Shown here: in pieces, positions 24,685 through 33,963 of the stretch
Position numbering within the stretch: position 1 is the stretch's first letter
How the letters are laid out: each line of letters starts with the position of its first letter
Assembly: GCA_964446285.1 (NCBI GenBank)
Contig: CAYUNT010000017.1
Location: 1-36,451, forward strand
Reading direction: 5' to 3'
Source of the DNA: CAYUNT01 sp964446285
Lineage (GTDB): Bacteria; Sumerlaeota; Sumerlaeia; SLMS01; CAYUNT01
Length of the DNA stretch: 36,451 bases
Program-made: the position numbers and the translations under genes
Notes under the pieces: generated by a model
The model's input: only the letters and a program-made list of their open reading frames with translations
Database searches by the model: none
Told to the model about the DNA's origin: nothing

Positions 24685-27639
24685 TTATTTGGATTCCGCG
24701 CCGCGCAATTCCACATCGCGAAGATAGACAACCGCCTCGCCGGTCTGACCGCTTGTAGCGGCGTCCGCGGCCTTCTTCGTATCCGCAATGCCGACGGAAA
24801 GCGCCAGTGTGTGTTTTCCCTTTGCCAGGTTTTGCATGGGAATTTCAACCTGCACAAATTCGCCCCATCCGCTTGACCCGGCAAAATCCTTTTCAATGGC
24901 ATCGGATTCGTCGATGCGCAGCCGCAGCGAAACACCGCGCGCCGGCCCGGCCAGAGACAGCGCGCATGTGAAAGTGGATTCCGTTTTGTTCTCGAATTCC
25001 CACGAAAGCGTGTCACCGGGCCGCGCGGGATAATAAAACTGCGTTTGAGCATATTCGTAGTGGGCGGCGATGCGCCTTTTGTCGATGCCGTCGGCGTCGA
25101 AAACAGGCAGCACAACAAGTTCGCCTGGCTGGAGGCGCTTGCGCCAGACCGTGTCGTAGCGCGCACCCATCTCATTGAGCGGTGGACGAGGATTCACGGC
25201 CAGTTCGGCGGCGAATTTATCGATCATACCGCGCAATCCGGCCACGGTGATCTCCGCCCTGGGCTGAAATTCATTGCCCGCCGTGTAGCACAGGAATTGA
25301 TCGAAGAGATAACGCGAGGCGGGCGAGCGCCCGAAGCTTTCCGTGAAGTTCAGCGTCGAAATGAATAGCCGCCCCTTGCCGCCTGCGCGCAGTTCCGCCG
25401 CGTATGCCTTGCTTCGCCCGCGATAAAAATTGTCGATTGCGCGGATGATCACTCCCGTATCCGGCGGGAAATCGGCCATCCGCAAGGATTTTGCGCGGTA
25501 GATCAGCGGCCAGAACTGCATATCGCAAAAGCCCTCGTGCGGAAACGCGCCCAGCGCCGGATGCGGATACACAACGGTGCCGCTATTGCCCTCGCGCTTG
25601 GCGTTGTTGCTGCAAATTGTAAGCCAGTTCGTGAGTTTTTCGTCGAGTTCCGGAAAAACGGGCGGCGCCTGGCGTTCGGGAATAATGCGCGTAATGTGAA
25701 GTCCGAAAATGCCAACCTCCTCGGGCCACGGCCAGGTTTTATCTGAAATTACCCAGACCCTACCGCCGCGATCGAGATATTCGTAAAATGATTCTTGCCA
25801 CGAATCGGTGATGACGAGTTTGGCGGGCGCATCCGGCGAAGGCGTCCAATCCGCGGCGCTGGAATACTCAATTCCCGGATAGGATTTCGCGATTCCGGCA
25901 AGGCGTCCTTGCGGGTCCCAGAACATGGCCGCACGCTGCGTATCTGACGAGGCGCGCTCGCCGGGAAACGCCCAGAAACTCCAGTCGTTGTTGATGAGCG
26001 GTCGCGAATCCGGCAATTCGGCGCGCAGGGTGAGTTTCGCCGGGCGCGGCAAATGAGGAATCACGGCCTGCATTTTCCCCACGAGCGCCACATTGACAGG
26101 ATCGACGCTGACGTTTGTGAATTCGCCCTTTGCCAGCACATCCGGGCCGTTCATGAGCCACCATCGGCATAGAGGCGCCGCATAAGGATCGCCGCCATGA
26201 TGCGAGATTTCGATGTCCGCGCTTAGGGTTTCGCCGTAGAAGTATTCGCGCCGCTCCCATCCACAAAGCAGAACCGTCTCGCCATTTGTGCGCAGAAACT
26301 CGTTGCGCGACACATTTTTCGGATCGGCGAAATCGTCCACAACGCCCGACACATACGCGCCGCAATCGGTGAAGCGCAACATGCTGTAGCCATCGAGTTC
26401 GCGAAATCGCCGCGCCTCCTCCAGCATTTCCTTGCGGCAGATGGCTTGGATGCGTTCCGTGTTATTTACGAATATCGGAAGAAGATGTTCGAGTCCGTTT
26501 TCGCGCGCCGTGTCGATGGCCGTCTGGATCCACACAGGCGTCTTCGGATACTTCGCCGCCAGTTCAGGATTCGGATACGAGGCCACAAGCGGATATTCAT
26601 GCGCCACAATGGGAAATTCGCCGCTGCGGCCTTTGCGCGGACCCCGCAGATACAATTCAAACGCCTCGCGCGCGAAATCCGCTGTGTGTTCATATTCGCC
26701 GATGGGGCGCTCGATCAGATCGAACTTTCCATAGGTGTCATTGAACGGATTGCTGCCCGAACGATTGAGCACGAACGTCCCAGGGTCCATTTCCTTCGCC
26801 ATATCATAAAGGATGTCCATGCATTCGACCAGGCCCGCTTCGTTGCCGTAGATTTCGTTGCCAACGCTATAAATAAACGCAGATGGATGCCGGCGCGCCA
26901 TGCGGATCATTCGCGCCCAATCCTCGCGCGCTTTTTGAAAACGTCCGGACTTTGGATCGTCGCCGATAGCCGCTTTTCCGCCGATTTCCATCTGGACGAA
27001 AATCCCCACTTCATCAGCAATATCCATGTATTCGTCTGTTGCCACATGCGTGTGATGGCGGACCGCATTGAATCCGAAGTTTTTCATTTGTTCGAGCCGC
27101 TTGCGAATTTGCTCGCGCGATAGTTCGTCGCATCCGCACCCGCCCTCGCCCGCGCAGGCGCGCACGAAAAATGGTTTTCCGTTAACATAAAATCGCGCGC
27201 CTTTCGCTTCCAGTTTTCGCATTCCGAAACGCTGCTCGATGCTGCGAATCGGCGTATCGTTTGCGCCAAGAAGGGTCATGCGAGCGCGGTAAAGCGAGGG
27301 CGACGACGGACTCCACGCCGCGGCGGACAGGGAAAAATCCAGATTCGCGCGGATGGAGTAATAATCGGATTTATCAGTCCGCTCCAAGGGAATCGCCCCG
27401 GCCTCCTGTTCGCGCCCGTCGGGATGCCGGATGACGAGTTGAGCGCGGGCGTTGCGGAATTCCTCCGCGCGTTCCTTCTGAATCCATATCCGAACCTCGA
27501 TTTCCCCTGTGGCGGGGTCCGCCAGCACAAAGTAATCGCTCACTGGCTCCGTCGCTGCGCCGACCGCCGCTGCGATGCTCAGGCTTAGCAATACCATGCA
27601 CGCCAGCGCCAAGAAAAAGGCCCGAATTCCCAATCCCAC
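24685..27639 (-). CDS. Exported glycoside hydrolase family 2-like protein
   Basis: The 984-residue secreted protein has a signal peptide at about residues 1-29. An immunoglobulin-like domain (about 45-140) leads into a TIM barrel of the GH2/beta-glucuronidase clan: FYVNGKPFFVRA, NFGFNAVRHHTHVATDEYMDIADEVG, then HPSAFIYSVGNEIYG with the probable acid/base Glu262. Glu348 in VAHEYP is the likely nucleophile. The C-terminal half has beta-sandwich-like regions and a stretch (FPPDTGVIIRAIDNF...GGKGRLFISTLNF) resembling glutamine-amidotransferase-like folds. The classical N-terminal sugar-binding domain is missing. The start is a GTG with GGAGAG six bases upstream. It follows the large membrane glycosyltransferase gene by 36 bases and is probably co-transcribed with it. 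Confidence 0.85.
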   Translation of the reverse strand: MGLGIRAFFLALACMVLLSLSIAAAVGAATEPVSDYFVLADPATGEIEVRIWIQKERAEEFRNARAQLVIRHPDGREQEAGAIPLERTDKSDYYSIRANLDFSLSAAAWSPSSPSLYRARMTLLGANDTPIRSIEQRFGMRKLEAKGARFYVNGKPFFVRACAGEGGCGCDELSREQIRKRLEQMKNFGFNAVRHHTHVATDEYMDIADEVGIFVQMEIGGKAAIGDDPKSGRFQKAREDWARMIRMARRHPSAFIYSVGNEIYGNEAGLVECMDILYDMAKEMDPGTFVLNRSGSNPFNDTYGKFDLIERPIGEYEHTADFAREAFELYLRGPRKGRSGEFPIVAHEYPLVASYPNPELAAKYPKTPVWIQTAIDTARENGLEHLLPIFVNNTERIQAICRKEMLEEARRFRELDGYSMLRFTDCGAYVSGVVDDFADPKNVSRNEFLRTNGETVLLCGWERREYFYGETLSADIEISHHGGDPYAAPLCRWWLMNGPDVLAKGEFTNVSVDPVNVALVGKMQAVIPHLPRPAKLTLRAELPDSRPLINNDWSFWAFPGERASSDTQRAAMFWDPQGRLAGIAKSYPGIEYSSAADWTPSPDAPAKLVITDSWQESFYEYLDRGGRVWVISDKTWPWPEEVGIFGLHITRIIPERQAPPVFPELDEKLTNWLTICSNNAKREGNSGTVVYPHPALGAFPHEGFCDMQFWPLIYRAKSLRMADFPPDTGVIIRAIDNFYRGRSKAYAAELRAGGKGRLFISTLNFTESFGRSPASRYLFDQFLCYTAGNEFQPRAEITVAGLRGMIDKFAAELAVNPRPPLNEMGARYDTVWRKRLQPGELVVLPVFDADGIDKRRIAAHYEYAQTQFYYPARPGDTLSWEFENKTESTFTCALSLAGPARGVSLRLRIDESDAIEKDFAGSSGWGEFVQVEIPMQNLAKGKHTLALSVGIADTKKAADAATSGQTGEAVVYLRDVELRGAESK

Positions 27640-27675
27640 GAGTCACTCTCCCTGTTCAGATTTGTGAATGGCCGC

Positions 27676-30600
27676 CTAGTATTCGCTGGCCCTGACGCGC
27701 GCCACCCGGACCCACTCGGAATGAACGCCTGGGCGCGCGCCGTTGGGATACACGTGAATCATCGGCGCATAAAACCTTGCTCCGGGCGGCACTTTTGCTA
27801 GGGCCGCGAAGCGCAGGCTCTCGGCGGTGCGCCAGACGCCTTCTTGTCCGAAGAGCGCGGATTGTGGCATGGGCTGGCCGGCCGCCTCTCGGTCAAAGAA
27901 CAAAATTCCAAGTGTCACCGTGTGATTTCGAAAATCAAAATCGCCCATCAGCGCCTCCGCGCCGACATGCGAAACGCCCGGAGAAATCGGCATTCGCGGC
28001 GCGATCAGCCCGATGCTTTGCGCGGCCTGATACGGAATGTCCACCTTCACGGTCGGATCGGCAAAAGGCGCCATTGGGCGGTCCGGATCGGCGGTAATTG
28101 CGCCCACCTGGCCAAGGAAACCCCAATTGGGAAGAGGTGATTTTCCGTCGGACGAAAAAACGGGAATCGAGATGGAGCGCGGCGTCCGCCGCTGGCTGCC
28201 GCCGAGGCGCGCGCGTTCGTCGCGGGGAGGCTGGCCCTCAGCCAGGCGCCGCAGCGTGATGTCGCCCAGGATGGCGCTCGTCTCTTCGTCGGGCTGGCGG
28301 TTCCACGCGCCGACGGGCGCGCTGACCAGATTGACCGCGATCGAATGCAGGCCCGCGCGCTCGATCTGAAGCGGCATCCAGCGCTCGTCCCAAGTGTTGT
28401 CCGCTCGGTCGAAAGCCACAAGCCCCTGCGACTGGAAATCCAGCCCTACATCAAGGATTACGGGGCCGGGACGGTCGTGAACGCCATCGATGCGCATCTG
28501 ATACGTGCCTGCGCGCGGGAAATGGAACCAATACTGCACGCCGAGATTGCGGATGAGTTTTAGGGCCGTTTTGCCTTCGTATTCCACTTGTTCGCAGAAG
28601 TTGGGGAACGGAATGGAACAGCGGTGCGCGGGGAATGTCGCGCCTCCGGGCAAATCGAGCGTGTTCCAGAGCATGGCGGGCGAATTGGCCGATGACACAG
28701 AGGCGATAGCGGCCGGCAGCGCGATGCCGAGCGTGTGGCGGCCATCGTCGAGAAATGCGCCGCGGCTGGCAAATGCGCCCAGCGGCCCGGCGGAACGGCC
28801 GTCGATATAGACTTCCGCGCCCGTGTTGTCTTTTCCCGCATTTCCTGATTCTGCCTGCAAATCCTCCGTTTCCACCGGGTCCAATTCGCGCGCGCCCGCC
28901 AGCGCTCCAACCGGAAGTATTTCCGCATCCTTCTCCGCGTCTTTTTCGCCGGCAGGAATTCGAACCATTGTGAGCGTCCATGTGGCGGCGCCATCCACTT
29001 GGACGGTGCGCTCACGCAAAATGCGCCCGTCCGCCAGATTGCGAATCGTGTCGTCATCGCGCGGCCGCATGAGCAGGTCGAATGGGCTGCTCAGGTAATG
29101 ATCGCGGACATTCAGGCGATACAGGCGGATGTCCATCGTCTCGCCAAATTCCATGATGTCGCTAAAGGGCGAGCGCGCATAGAGCGCCAGCGGCAGATTG
29201 GCGTCGGCCCATTCGCGCACAGCTAGATTGTCATCCACATCCCATCCGCGCACGAACCATCCGTTTTCGAAAAGCCGCGCCAGTCCGCGCAATTGCTGCA
29301 CGCGCATTGGCATGTGGTGCGTATTGTCGATCAGGCGGCGCGTGTTCTCGAAAGGAATGCCGGCGCGGCCAAGGTAATAGCGCATCAGGTCGTCTTCGAG
29401 ATCGACCTGATACACGTAGGGGATGGCGTTGCGGTCCGGCTCTTTTTCCCACACCTCGACGGCGCGGTTCCAAAACTCGCGGTTAGCGATCATGCGCCGC
29501 ACGATGGACTGCCCGCCCGCGAAAAGGATTGGAATGACGAGCGCAAGCGCCAGCGCGAATTCGGGGCGGCGGAAAATCGCCGAGTAGTCGCGCCGCAGCG
29601 CCAGCGCCAGCAGCAGTCCCGCCGAAAGCGCCCATGCAATCGCAGCCGGAATCGAGAACGGAATCCATCCGCCCGCGAGCGCGGCGGCGATCAAACCGCC
29701 CAATAGCGCCAGCGCAGCCCAGACCCATGCGCGTCCCGCCACGGCCAGTTCGCGCGCGCCCATGGCGATCAGCAGCAGATGCATCGGCAGATAACTGCTG
29801 AAATATCGGATGAAAAAATAGTGGTCGGCGCGAAGATTGAAAATCAGCGTGAATCCGCCGAGCACAGACAGCAGATACCATGCGCCAATCCAGGGGGCGC
29901 GCCGCAGGCAAACCGCCAGTCCGATCAGCAAAATCGCAAACGCAAGCGCCAGAAACGCCACGGTGAACGGCGTCTCGAATCCGGCGGCGATGAGGTTGCG
30001 TTGAAAATAGTCCACGAAAAACCGCGGACCGAGTTTGAGATTCAGAAACGTGGTTCCCGGCTCGAAATGCTCGCGAACATATTTGAACCATCCCATGACG
30101 CGCCCTCGCTGGTTGCGAACCAGCCACGCGGCCGCCAAAACAAAGACGGCGAGCATGGCCCATCCGGCGGCGGGCTTGATCGGAATCGCGCCGCTTCCGG
30201 GCCAGAGGGCGGCGGCATGGCGGCGCGATGTGAAAATTCTCAGGACTATCAGCCCGATGGCCGGAAACACGCACAGCGCCGCGAAAGGATGAAATCCAAC
30301 TCCCAAAAGGAGAAAAGCAAACGCGCCTGCCAGGTCGATAAAGTGCGCATGTTCGAAAAATCGCACGGTGAAAAGGATTCCCGCCGCGGCGAAGAAGATC
30401 AACGCGGCGTAGTAATTGGCGTCGAGCGCGTAATTAAAATGATACGAAGAAAGGGCGAGGAGCAACGCCCCCAGCGCCCCCACCACAGGCCCGCCCAGCG
30501 CGCGTGCGGCCAGATAGAACACCGGGATCGAAGCCGTTGCCCACAAGACGCTTGGCAGGCGGACCATCCAGGGCGTATCGAGCACGCTCAAGAACCCGCG

Positions 30601-30948
30601 CGCGATAAATAGATGCAGGATGTGAACCGTGCGCAAGATGCGGCTGATGGGCAGAAAGGAACTAATATATCGGATATTAACTTCGTCGAGCCACAGCCCC
30701 TCGCGATTGATCCAGAAAATGTATGTGGCGAAAGTAAAAATCGTGAGCGCCCAAACCCAGTGCGGCATAGGGCCAAACGGCTCAGCGCGCGGAAGCCAGC
30801 GAAGCTCGCCGCCACCGGAGGCGCGTCCGCTGCGGGATGCGCGCGCTTCGGCGCGGCGTGTGGCGCGCGTATCGCGCGGCGCATGATCACGTGCAAGGGA
30901 GGGGGCATCCGCGGCCTCTGCGGCCGGGCGCCTGGCTCGTTTGCTCAT
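27676..30948 (-). CDS. Large GT-C-like membrane protein with C-terminal exported domain
   Basis: This is a protein of about 1090 residues. A basic, Ala/Arg-rich cytoplasmic N-terminus (1-60) precedes about a dozen membrane helices (to about 510). The first external loop REGLWLDEVNIRYIS has the Asp-Glu motif of GT39/GT83-type enzymes, which take sugars from lipid carriers. The remaining 550 or so residues are soluble and probably periplasmic, with beta-sandwich-like segments (NLGVQYWFHFPRAGTYQMRIDGVHDRPG). The ATG at 30948 is preferred over the in-frame TTG just before it, with AAGGAT upstream. It heads an operon with the GH2-like gene. The pairing suggests building and trimming a surface glycan, which is inference. 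Confidence 0.82.
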   Translation of the reverse strand: MSKRARRPAAEAADAPSLARDHAPRDTRATRRAEARASRSGRASGGGELRWLPRAEPFGPMPHWVWALTIFTFATYIFWINREGLWLDEVNIRYISSFLPISRILRTVHILHLFIARGFLSVLDTPWMVRLPSVLWATASIPVFYLAARALGGPVVGALGALLLALSSYHFNYALDANYYAALIFFAAAGILFTVRFFEHAHFIDLAGAFAFLLLGVGFHPFAALCVFPAIGLIVLRIFTSRRHAAALWPGSGAIPIKPAAGWAMLAVFVLAAAWLVRNQRGRVMGWFKYVREHFEPGTTFLNLKLGPRFFVDYFQRNLIAAGFETPFTVAFLALAFAILLIGLAVCLRRAPWIGAWYLLSVLGGFTLIFNLRADHYFFIRYFSSYLPMHLLLIAMGARELAVAGRAWVWAALALLGGLIAAALAGGWIPFSIPAAIAWALSAGLLLALALRRDYSAIFRRPEFALALALVIPILFAGGQSIVRRMIANREFWNRAVEVWEKEPDRNAIPYVYQVDLEDDLMRYYLGRAGIPFENTRRLIDNTHHMPMRVQQLRGLARLFENGWFVRGWDVDDNLAVREWADANLPLALYARSPFSDIMEFGETMDIRLYRLNVRDHYLSSPFDLLMRPRDDDTIRNLADGRILRERTVQVDGAATWTLTMVRIPAGEKDAEKDAEILPVGALAGARELDPVETEDLQAESGNAGKDNTGAEVYIDGRSAGPLGAFASRGAFLDDGRHTLGIALPAAIASVSSANSPAMLWNTLDLPGGATFPAHRCSIPFPNFCEQVEYEGKTALKLIRNLGVQYWFHFPRAGTYQMRIDGVHDRPGPVILDVGLDFQSQGLVAFDRADNTWDERWMPLQIERAGLHSIAVNLVSAPVGAWNRQPDEETSAILGDITLRRLAEGQPPRDERARLGGSQRRTPRSISIPVFSSDGKSPLPNWGFLGQVGAITADPDRPMAPFADPTVKVDIPYQAAQSIGLIAPRMPISPGVSHVGAEALMGDFDFRNHTVTLGILFFDREAAGQPMPQSALFGQEGVWRTAESLRFAALAKVPPGARFYAPMIHVYPNGARPGVHSEWVRVARVRASEY

Positions 30949-31103
30949 CAAACGTATCCTTGAGGGGAATGCGGCGAATGACTCGGAAGGCTCTCCCCCG
31001 AATCCTCATCAGGAAAAGGCCGCCGAAACCAAAGGATCAAGCGCAAACCGCCGCCAGGCGGGCGCATTGCAGGTTTTTGATGCCTGCTGGCGCGGACAAG
31101 GCC

Positions 31104-31113
31104 CTGTTGGATA
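31104..31113. repeat. Target-site duplication, left copy
   Basis: CTGTTGGATA ends exactly where the left terminal inverted repeat of the miniature element begins. The identical ten bases are at 31216-31225. Confidence 0.85.
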
Positions 31114-31215
31114 CAGGAACTGTTCAAAGTGCAGGAAAAATCTTGGGCGAGACGCCCAAGCCACCGGTATCACGGGCAAGATGCCAGTGCCACCAGTAAC
31201 TTTGAACAGTTCCTG
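31114..31215. mobile_element. 102-bp miniature inverted-repeat element (MITE-like)
   Basis: The ends are perfect 17-bp inverted repeats: CAGGAACTGTTCAAAGT at 31114-31130 and its complement at 31199-31215. Both ends abut a 10-bp direct repeat, the mark of transposase-mediated insertion. Inside are a perfect hairpin CTTGGGCG-AGA-CGCCCAAG (31142-31160) and an imperfect one (31166-31194). It encodes no protein and must have been moved by a transposase from elsewhere. The core contains the CACGGGCAAGATGCC motif, which I recall as common in dispersed repeats of environmental genomes. It sits between divergent genes; the rest of the 30949-31301 interval shows no clear gene. Confidence 0.88.
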
Positions 31216-31225
31216 CTGTTGGATA
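31216..31225. repeat. Target-site duplication, right copy
   Basis: CTGTTGGATA follows directly after the right inverted repeat and is identical to 31104-31113. Confidence 0.85.
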
Positions 31226-31301
31226 AGCGCGGCAAAAGCATTGATTGATCCAGGGCGTTGTTCTGGGTTTGATTTCGCGAGGAATGGGAAGGATTTCCGC
31301 A

Positions 31302-32786
31302 ATGGCGACAGTGAAACCTATGTCCCCGAATGCCCAGCCTTCAATTCAACCGGTCTCATTCCGGCTCACCGTCGTGCCGAGGATTCTCCTCATGATAATT
31401 GGTCTATCGTTCCTTTCGCCCGGGGGCGGAAAGGCATACGCGGAGAGCAGCGGCGCCCCCTCCGCTCCTTCCGCCGCTGCTGCCACCACCACCACGCCAT
31501 CGCCGTATCTTGAGGAGGCGCGCCGGATTTTGCGCGAGTCTCCGCTCATCGACGGCCACCACGATTTCCCCTGGCGGGTTCGCCAGCGCGCCGGGCGCAA
31601 TCTGGACGTTCTTAATCTCGCGATGGACACAAAGGCCATTGCCCCCATCCTTACGACGGACCTTGCGCGGTTGCGCGCGGGTTGCGCCGGAGGCGTGTTT
31701 TGGGCCGCCTATGTTCCGCCAGAGTTGCCCGGTCCCGAGGCGGTGCAGGCGACGCTCGAACAGGTCGATCTCATCCACCGCCTTACGCAGCGCCATGCGG
31801 ATTCTCTCGCCCTGGCCCTTGCGCCCGGCGACATCGAGCGAATTCGCGCTTCGGGGCGCATTGCCTCGATGATTGGCGTCGAGGGCGGACATTCCATCAA
31901 CAACTCGCTTCCCGTTTTGCGCATGTTGTATGAAATGGGCGCGCGCTACCTTACACTCACGCACTCAAAAACCATCGATTGGTGCGATTCGGCCACGGAC
32001 GTCAAACGCCACGGCGGCTTGACCCCATTTGGGCGCGAGGTGATCCGCGAGATGAACCGCATGGGAATGCTTGTGGACCTGGCGCACGTTTCGCACGACG
32101 CCATTCGCCAAGCGCTCGATGTTTCCGAAGCGCCTGTGATCATTTCGCACTCGGGAGCCTATTCGATCTGCCGTCACGAGCGCGATGTTCCGGACGACAT
32201 TTTGCGGCGCATCCCGGCCAATGGCGGCGTGGTGATGGCGCCGTTCCTGCCCATGTATATCTCGGAGGAGGTGCGGGCGTGGGAGGATGAACAGGCGGCG
32301 GAGGAGCGGCGGTTGAAGATTCATCACGATCAGCCTGTTTCCGACGAGGCGCGCGCGGCGCTGGAAGAATGGCGCAAGGCGCACCCGCGCCCCAGGGCCA
32401 CGCTGGCGCAAGTGGCCGATCACATCGATGCCATCCGGCGCGCGGCGGGCATCGACCACGTGGGCATCGGATCGGATTTCGACGGTTTCTTCACGCCCGT
32501 CGTGGGATTGGAAGATGTATCGTGCTATCCCGCGCTGATGGCCGAATTGCTGCGGCGTGGCTATTCGCGCGAAGACGTGGAAAAGGTGGCCGGGGGCAAT
32601 CTGCTTCGCGTATGGCGCAAGGCCGGCGAGGTTGCGCAAAGGCTCAAGTCGGAGCGTCCCGCTTCCGACGCGCGCATCGAGGCGCTGGACGGATTGTCCA
32701 CTCCCACTCCGTCCTCCCCCGCTCCGCCCGCTCCAATCAATCCACTCGCTGCGGCCACCCCTGCGCCCCAAGGAAATTCGCAATAA
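31302..32786 (+). CDS. M19 membrane-dipeptidase family protein, exported
   Basis: This zinc dipeptidase of the renal-dipeptidase family (M19) has 494 residues and a signal peptide at about residues 20-47 (LTVVPRILLMIIGLSFLSPGGGKAYA). The metal ligands are all present: His86 and Asp88 (DGHHDFP), Glu194 (GVEGGHSI), His262 (DLAHVSH) and His283 (ISHSGAYS), followed by GIGSDFDG. Family members cleave dipeptides, often tolerating a D-residue at the C-terminal side. The tail after about residue 460 is Pro/Ala/Ser-rich. The ATG at 31302 is chosen for GGAAGGA at 31287-31293; longer versions start inside non-coding sequence. Its stop overlaps the next start by one base (TAATG). Confidence 0.93.
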   Translation: MATVKPMSPNAQPSIQPVSFRLTVVPRILLMIIGLSFLSPGGGKAYAESSGAPSAPSAAAATTTTPSPYLEEARRILRESPLIDGHHDFPWRVRQRAGRNLDVLNLAMDTKAIAPILTTDLARLRAGCAGGVFWAAYVPPELPGPEAVQATLEQVDLIHRLTQRHADSLALALAPGDIERIRASGRIASMIGVEGGHSINNSLPVLRMLYEMGARYLTLTHSKTIDWCDSATDVKRHGGLTPFGREVIREMNRMGMLVDLAHVSHDAIRQALDVSEAPVIISHSGAYSICRHERDVPDDILRRIPANGGVVMAPFLPMYISEEVRAWEDEQAAEERRLKIHHDQPVSDEARAALEEWRKAHPRPRATLAQVADHIDAIRRAAGIDHVGIGSDFDGFFTPVVGLEDVSCYPALMAELLRRGYSREDVEKVAGGNLLRVWRKAGEVAQRLKSERPASDARIEALDGLSTPTPSSPAPPAPINPLAAATPAPQGNSQ

Positions 32787-33796
32787 TGAACGACGCCATG
32801 CCAAGCGCGCCCCAGACGGACACTGTCCAGCCTCTTGCCGTATCGTTTGCGGATATTGAAGCGGCCTCCAGCCGCTTGGCCGGCAAAGCCACCCGCACGC
32901 CCGTGGTCACATCGCGGAGCCTCAGCCGCCTGCATGGATGTTCGCTTTACTTCAAGTGCGAAAACATGCAGCGCGCCGGGGCCTTCAAGTTCCGCGGCGC
33001 TTACAATGCCCTTTCGGCGCTTTCGGACGAAGAAAAGCGCCGGGGCGTCGTTGCATTCTCCTCGGGCAATCACGCGCAGGCGATGGCGCTGGCGGGGCGG
33101 CTGCTGAATATCCCCGTAACAATCGTAATGCCCGAAGATGCTCCCAAGGTGAAAATCAACGCCACGCGCGAGTATGGGGCGGAGATTATTCTTTACGACA
33201 GAAAACAGGTTTCGCGCGAGACGCTGGCTGGCGCCATCCAGAAAGAGCGCGGCCTGACCCTGATCCCGCCTTTTAATCATCCGCATGTGATTGCCGGACA
33301 AGGCACCGCCGCTGTGGAGCTTTTCGAGGAGGTGGGCGCGCTGGATTATCTGTTTGTGCCTTGCGGCGGCGGCGGGCTGATTTCGGGATGCGCCGTTGCC
33401 GCCTCGGTATTGTGGCCCGCCTGCCGCGTGGTGGGCGTGGAACCCGAGGCGGGGGACGACGCCACGCGCTCGTTCCGCACTCGAGAACTGCAAACGGTTC
33501 GCGATCCGGACACAATCGCCGACGGCGCGCGCACGCCCTCGCTGGGAACGCTCACGTTTCCCATTATTTTGCGCCTGGTTCACGAGATGGTCCTGGTGTC
33601 GGACGTGGCGTTAGTCCGCGCCATGACCGCGCTGTGGGAACGGACTAAATTGGTCGTTGAGCCGACGGGCGCGCTTGGGGCGGCGGCGGTTTTCGAGAGC
33701 GCTATCCAGGCGCACGGCGCGCGCGTGGGGGTTATCCTCAGCGGCGGCAATGTCGATCTGCGCGATCTCACGCGCCTGATGCGTTTGCTGGATTGA
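32786..33796 (+). CDS. PLP-dependent threonine/serine dehydratase or racemase
   Basis: This is a 336-residue cytoplasmic fold-type II PLP enzyme. The PLP lysine is Lys68 in GAFKFRGAYNA, with SSGNHAQAMA, the phosphate-binding PCGGGGLISG and the C-terminal SGGNVD. It has no ACT regulatory domain, so it is of the catabolic threonine dehydratase / serine racemase / threo-3-hydroxyaspartate dehydratase type rather than biosynthetic IlvA. The sequence alone does not decide between deamination and racemisation. AAGGAAA precedes the start, which overlaps the dipeptidase stop by one base. The pair probably forms an operon: a released hydroxy-amino acid could be the substrate, which is inference. Confidence 0.92.
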   Translation: MNDAMPSAPQTDTVQPLAVSFADIEAASSRLAGKATRTPVVTSRSLSRLHGCSLYFKCENMQRAGAFKFRGAYNALSALSDEEKRRGVVAFSSGNHAQAMALAGRLLNIPVTIVMPEDAPKVKINATREYGAEIILYDRKQVSRETLAGAIQKERGLTLIPPFNHPHVIAGQGTAAVELFEEVGALDYLFVPCGGGGLISGCAVAASVLWPACRVVGVEPEAGDDATRSFRTRELQTVRDPDTIADGARTPSLGTLTFPIILRLVHEMVLVSDVALVRAMTALWERTKLVVEPTGALGAAAVFESAIQAHGARVGVILSGGNVDLRDLTRLMRLLD

Positions 33797-33963
33797 CCCG
33801 GGTCCGCGCCTGCCCAATTGAAAAAAACTTAAAAGCACTTCATTTTTTTCTTGTGCCTGTATGACCTCTTGGACTGGAAGGTGGAGCGAGTCATACGCCG
33901 CCGGGACCGCCCGCTGGGTTTCGGAGGGTATTCGTCTCTCGATTCCGGCCAGGATGTTCACCT

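Noticed and set aside
30837..31199. Open frame running into the miniature element
   Set aside because: Composition is shadow-like, its 5' part overlaps the start of the leftward membrane protein gene, and it ends inside the element; no family recognised.
33820..33850. GAAAAAAA / TTTTTTTC inverted repeat after the dehydratase gene
   Set aside because: The stem is A/T only with a 15-base loop, so it is too weak to call a terminator, though it may help one.
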